Below, one piece after another: positions 61,768 to 64,000 of a stretch of DNA of 64,000 bases. The stretch covers positions 1-64,000 of the forward strand of contig JBFXGM010000011.1 in assembly GCA_050178015.1 (NCBI GenBank), in the 5' to 3' direction. The translations under genes and the position numbers were made by a program. Source of the stretch: Gaoshiqia sp050178015 (GTDB taxonomy: Bacteria > Bacteroidota > Bacteroidia > Bacteroidales > Prolixibacteraceae). Numbering within the stretch: position 1 is the stretch's first letter; each line of letters starts with the position of its first letter. The notes under the pieces were generated by a model, which saw nothing but the letters and a program-made list of their open reading frames with translations, made no database searches and was not told the origin of the DNA.

Positions 61768-63402
61768 TTATACCTTAAACCGCCAGGCGTCAATTTCATA
61801 TTTTTTGATTCGGGTCCCCAGCATGCGTTCGGTCACTTTCAGCATGTCAGCAGCCTTGGCAATATTGCCTTTGGTGGTGGTGAGCGCTTCGCGGATCAGT
61901 TGTTTTTCAACCTGCTCCACGGTGTACATCAATCCGCCTTTGGCCTGGGTATTCGAAGAGTCGGCCGTTTGCAGCGAAGGCGGCAGGTTATAACTGTGGA
62001 TCACATTGTCGGGGGTCAGGATGCAAGCCCGCTCGATACAGTTTTCCAGCTCACGGATGTTCCCGGGCCACGAATACACCATCAGCATGTTGAGGGCCGA
62101 GGTAGTGATCCGCTTCACCTGCGCTCCGTTCCGCTTGTTGAACTTTTCAATAAAATGATCGACCAGCAGCGGAATGTCGTCGCGCCGTTCGCGCAAGGGC
62201 GGGATATACAAGGGGAACACATTGATGCGGTAAAACAAGTCCTCGCGAAACTCCCCCTTTTCGATCAGCTCTTCCAGGTTCCGGTTGGTGGCTGCAACAA
62301 TGCGCACATCCACCCGAATGGTTTCCGTGCCGCCCAACCGCTCAAACTCACGTTGTTGCAAAATGCGCAGTATTTTCACCTGTGTTGAAAGCGGAATGTC
62401 CCCTATCTCATCCAGAAAGATGGTTCCGCCGTCAGCCAGTTCAAAACGCCCCGTCCGCCGGCTTTCGGCCCCGGTAAATGCGCCTTTCTCGTGCCCGAAC
62501 AACTCACTCTCGATCAGCGAATCGGGCAAGGCCGAACAGTTCACCTTCACAAAATTATTTTTGGCCCTTTTGCTGGTAAAATGGATGGCATCGGCGATAA
62601 GTTCTTTTCCAATCCCGCTTTCCCCGCGAATCAACACGGTTGAATTGGTTTCGGCCACCATGTTCACCAGCGAATAAACATCCCTCATTTTACCGGAATT
62701 GCCAATGATATTGACCGGGCGGTGCTCCTCCTTCAACTGACTTTGAAGCTCCTGGTTTTTTTGCCGGAGCAGTTCCAGCTCTTCCATCCTTTCTTGCTTA
62801 GAACTGACCACACGCGAAATCAGACCGCCAATAATGGAAAGCAGGTTCAGGTTTTCGTCATTGGTGATGTGAGGATTAAATGGGCGGATCAAACTCAGCG
62901 TGCCGGTCACCTTGCCGTCTTCCATGACAGGCACACAAATGAAGCTGAGCTCCTTCCCGTCTTTGGTAGTCAATTCCTGCTGGGTGCGGTTCAGAAACAG
63001 GCTGGACTTGGAAATTTTTTCGATAACAATCGGACGGGCCAGCTCAACCACCCGGCCGGTTATCCCTTCACCCAATTCATATCTTCCGCGCGCTTGCTGG
63101 GCCGAACTGAAACCATAGGCCGCTTCAATATAAATGGTAGCGTTCTTCCGATTGAAAATCGTCAAAAAACTACGTTCGGCATTCAGGTGTTTCACCAGTA
63201 ATTCCAGGATGACGGACAGGTCGTTCTTTAATTCCTTGCTTCGGATCAACCGCTCGCTAATCTCCGAAAGAAGCATCAGCTCCTTAAGCCCGTAACATTC
63301 ATTTCCCGCCTTTTTGCACTTAAACTCCATACGTTCTTCTCCTCTGGCCACAAGTCGCATCAATAATCTATTTGTCGCAAATTTCGAAACAATAACATAC
63401 AT
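61768..63402 (-). CDS. Sigma-54-dependent transcriptional activator with GAF domain (NifA-like)
   Basis: 544 residues from the ATG at 63402; a later ATG at 63330 gives a start just before the sequence EFKCKKAGNECYGLKE and is equally possible. Domains: N-terminal CX6C pair near 28-35, GAF domain (about 50-200), coiled coil (about 205-225), AAA+ domain (about 230-460) with Walker A GESGIGKE, the sigma-54 contact loop GAFTGA, Walker B TIFLDEIGD and R-fingers, and a C-terminal Fis-type HTH. It opens sigma-54 promoters. The GAF ligand and target genes cannot be told from the window. NifA-like architecture is suggestive but no nif genes lie here. Confidence 0.92.
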   Translation of the reverse strand: MYVIVSKFATNRLLMRLVARGEERMEFKCKKAGNECYGLKELMLLSEISERLIRSKELKNDLSVILELLVKHLNAERSFLTIFNRKNATIYIEAAYGFSSAQQARGRYELGEGITGRVVELARPIVIEKISKSSLFLNRTQQELTTKDGKELSFICVPVMEDGKVTGTLSLIRPFNPHITNDENLNLLSIIGGLISRVVSSKQERMEELELLRQKNQELQSQLKEEHRPVNIIGNSGKMRDVYSLVNMVAETNSTVLIRGESGIGKELIADAIHFTSKRAKNNFVKVNCSALPDSLIESELFGHEKGAFTGAESRRTGRFELADGGTIFLDEIGDIPLSTQVKILRILQQREFERLGGTETIRVDVRIVAATNRNLEELIEKGEFREDLFYRINVFPLYIPPLRERRDDIPLLVDHFIEKFNKRNGAQVKRITTSALNMLMVYSWPGNIRELENCIERACILTPDNVIHSYNLPPSLQTADSSNTQAKGGLMYTVEQVEKQLIREALTTTKGNIAKAADMLKVTERMLGTRIKKYEIDAWRFKV

Positions 63403-63557
63403 TTCGTCATTACAAGTGGCCTTTTTCTGTCATTTTAACAATACATTAACACCTGCAACGACAAATCAAGCTATTACCGAACTTTTATCTGGCACCTTCT
63501 TATGCGGATCTCGGGTAAAAACTATAATTTCGCAACAATTATCCCGAAAGCAATCAC

Positions 63558-64000
63558 GTGAAAAAGAACCTGGTAATCATTCCCACTTACAACGAGAAAG
63601 AGAACATTGAGAAAATGGTCCGCAAAGTATTCTCGTTGCCCACATCTTTTGAACTTTTGATTATTGACGACAATTCGCCCGACGGAACGGCCGCCATCGT
63701 CAAGAAACTGCAAACGGAATTTCCGGAACAACTGCACCTGCTCGAACGCGAAGGAAAGTTGGGGCTGGGCACGGCATACCTCAGCGGGTTTAAGTGGGCC
63801 CTTGCGCACGGCGCCGACTTGATTTTTGAAATGGATTGTGACTTCTCTCATAACCCGGAAGACCTGGAAAGACTATACGATGCCTGCACCAACCAAGACG
63901 CCGATCTGGCTATCGGATCGCGCTACATCCGCGGGATCAATGTCATCAACTGGCCGCTCGGACGGGTTTTGATGTCGTATGCCGCCTCGGTTTACGTCAG
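63558..64000 (+). CDS. GT2 family glycosyltransferase, dolichyl-phosphate mannose synthase-like (3' end outside window)
   Basis: A frame from the GTG at 63558 runs to the window edge, 147 codons, without a stop. It reads VKKNLVIIPTYNEKENIEKM, then LLIIDDNSPDGTAAIVKKL, GLGTAYLSGFKWALAHGADLIFEMDCDFSHNPEDLERLY and AIGSRYIRGINVINWPLGR. These are the GT-A nucleotide-binding motif, the metal-binding DxD (here DCD) and the polyprenol-phosphate sugar synthase signature. It makes polyprenyl-phosphate mannose or glucose on the membrane. It was found by direct reading because it starts with GTG. The minus-strand open frame opposite it is a shadow. Confidence 0.9.
   Translation, partial: MKKNLVIIPTYNEKENIEKMVRKVFSLPTSFELLIIDDNSPDGTAAIVKKLQTEFPEQLHLLEREGKLGLGTAYLSGFKWALAHGADLIFEMDCDFSHNPEDLERLYDACTNQDADLAIGSRYIRGINVINWPLGRVLMSYAASVYV

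Noticed and set aside
63490..63509. Sigma-54 promoter before the glycosyltransferase gene
   Set aside because: TGGCAC is present, but the GG to GC distance is 11 bases instead of 10 and the -12 part reads TATGC rather than TTGC.
63522..63851. 109-codon minus-strand open frame
   Set aside because: Antisense to the GT2 glycosyltransferase, whose motifs are clear from the GTG at 63558.

Overview
The window is chromosomal DNA of a Bacteroidota bacterium, most likely of the Marinilabiliales/Prolixibacteraceae type; the phylum is secure, the family is an inference. The phylum call rests on type IX secretion (T9SS) proteins: a gliding-motility-type C-terminal sorting domain next to a PorP/SprF protein, and giant PKD/SprB-like adhesins. 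It also rests on promoters with a TAnnTTTG -7 box, starts without Shine-Dalgarno sequences, and families common in this phylum (LL-diaminopimelate aminotransferase, DUF6146, DUF6132, RLAN-type RimK).

Layout. 1-17.7 kb is a surface-protein locus on the + strand. It holds the 3' 10.5 kb of a giant repeat adhesin, two smaller secreted proteins, a cadherin-like/TSP3 protein with the only T9SS sorting domain seen here, and its likely outer-membrane partner PorP/SprF. Large repeat-filled spacers separate these genes. 17.7-26.2 kb is a repeat archipelago. Tandem 276-306 bp units, each built from about ten different short hairpins, surround a PIN-domain toxin-antitoxin pair. Inverted copies of the unit reappear at 24.8-26.0 kb, so the two sets bracket a kinase/HAD operon and a glutamine-synthetase-like gene. 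26.2-64 kb is dense housekeeping DNA: dapL, folK, sppA, lpxK, a purine nucleoside phosphorylase, a threonine dehydratase-like enzyme, a RimK/GNAT pair, a membrane protein with its HTH regulator, cardiolipin synthase, ribD, prmC, a DUF58 protein, thioredoxins, dnaE, recX, tRNA-Phe, an M16 protease, an O-methyltransferase, a SufS-type desulfurase, a lipoprotein/TPR gene split by one stop codon, a deoxynucleoside kinase, prolyl oligopeptidase, rpsO-pnp, a sigma-54 activator, and a GT2 glycosyltransferase cut by the window end.

Most notable. (1) The hairpin mosaic has stems that stay paired while loops drift, with several compensated base-pair changes, and it lies on both sides of a toxin-antitoxin pair. 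(2) A gene appears to be split by a TAA followed at once by ATG ATG in the same frame. (3) Twin GTTTG-N5-CAAAC operators overlap a Bacteroidota promoter in front of a membrane-protein/HTH pair. (4) A kinase/phosphatase operon has altered catalytic motifs in both enzymes. Several other dispersed repeat families fill the spacers.
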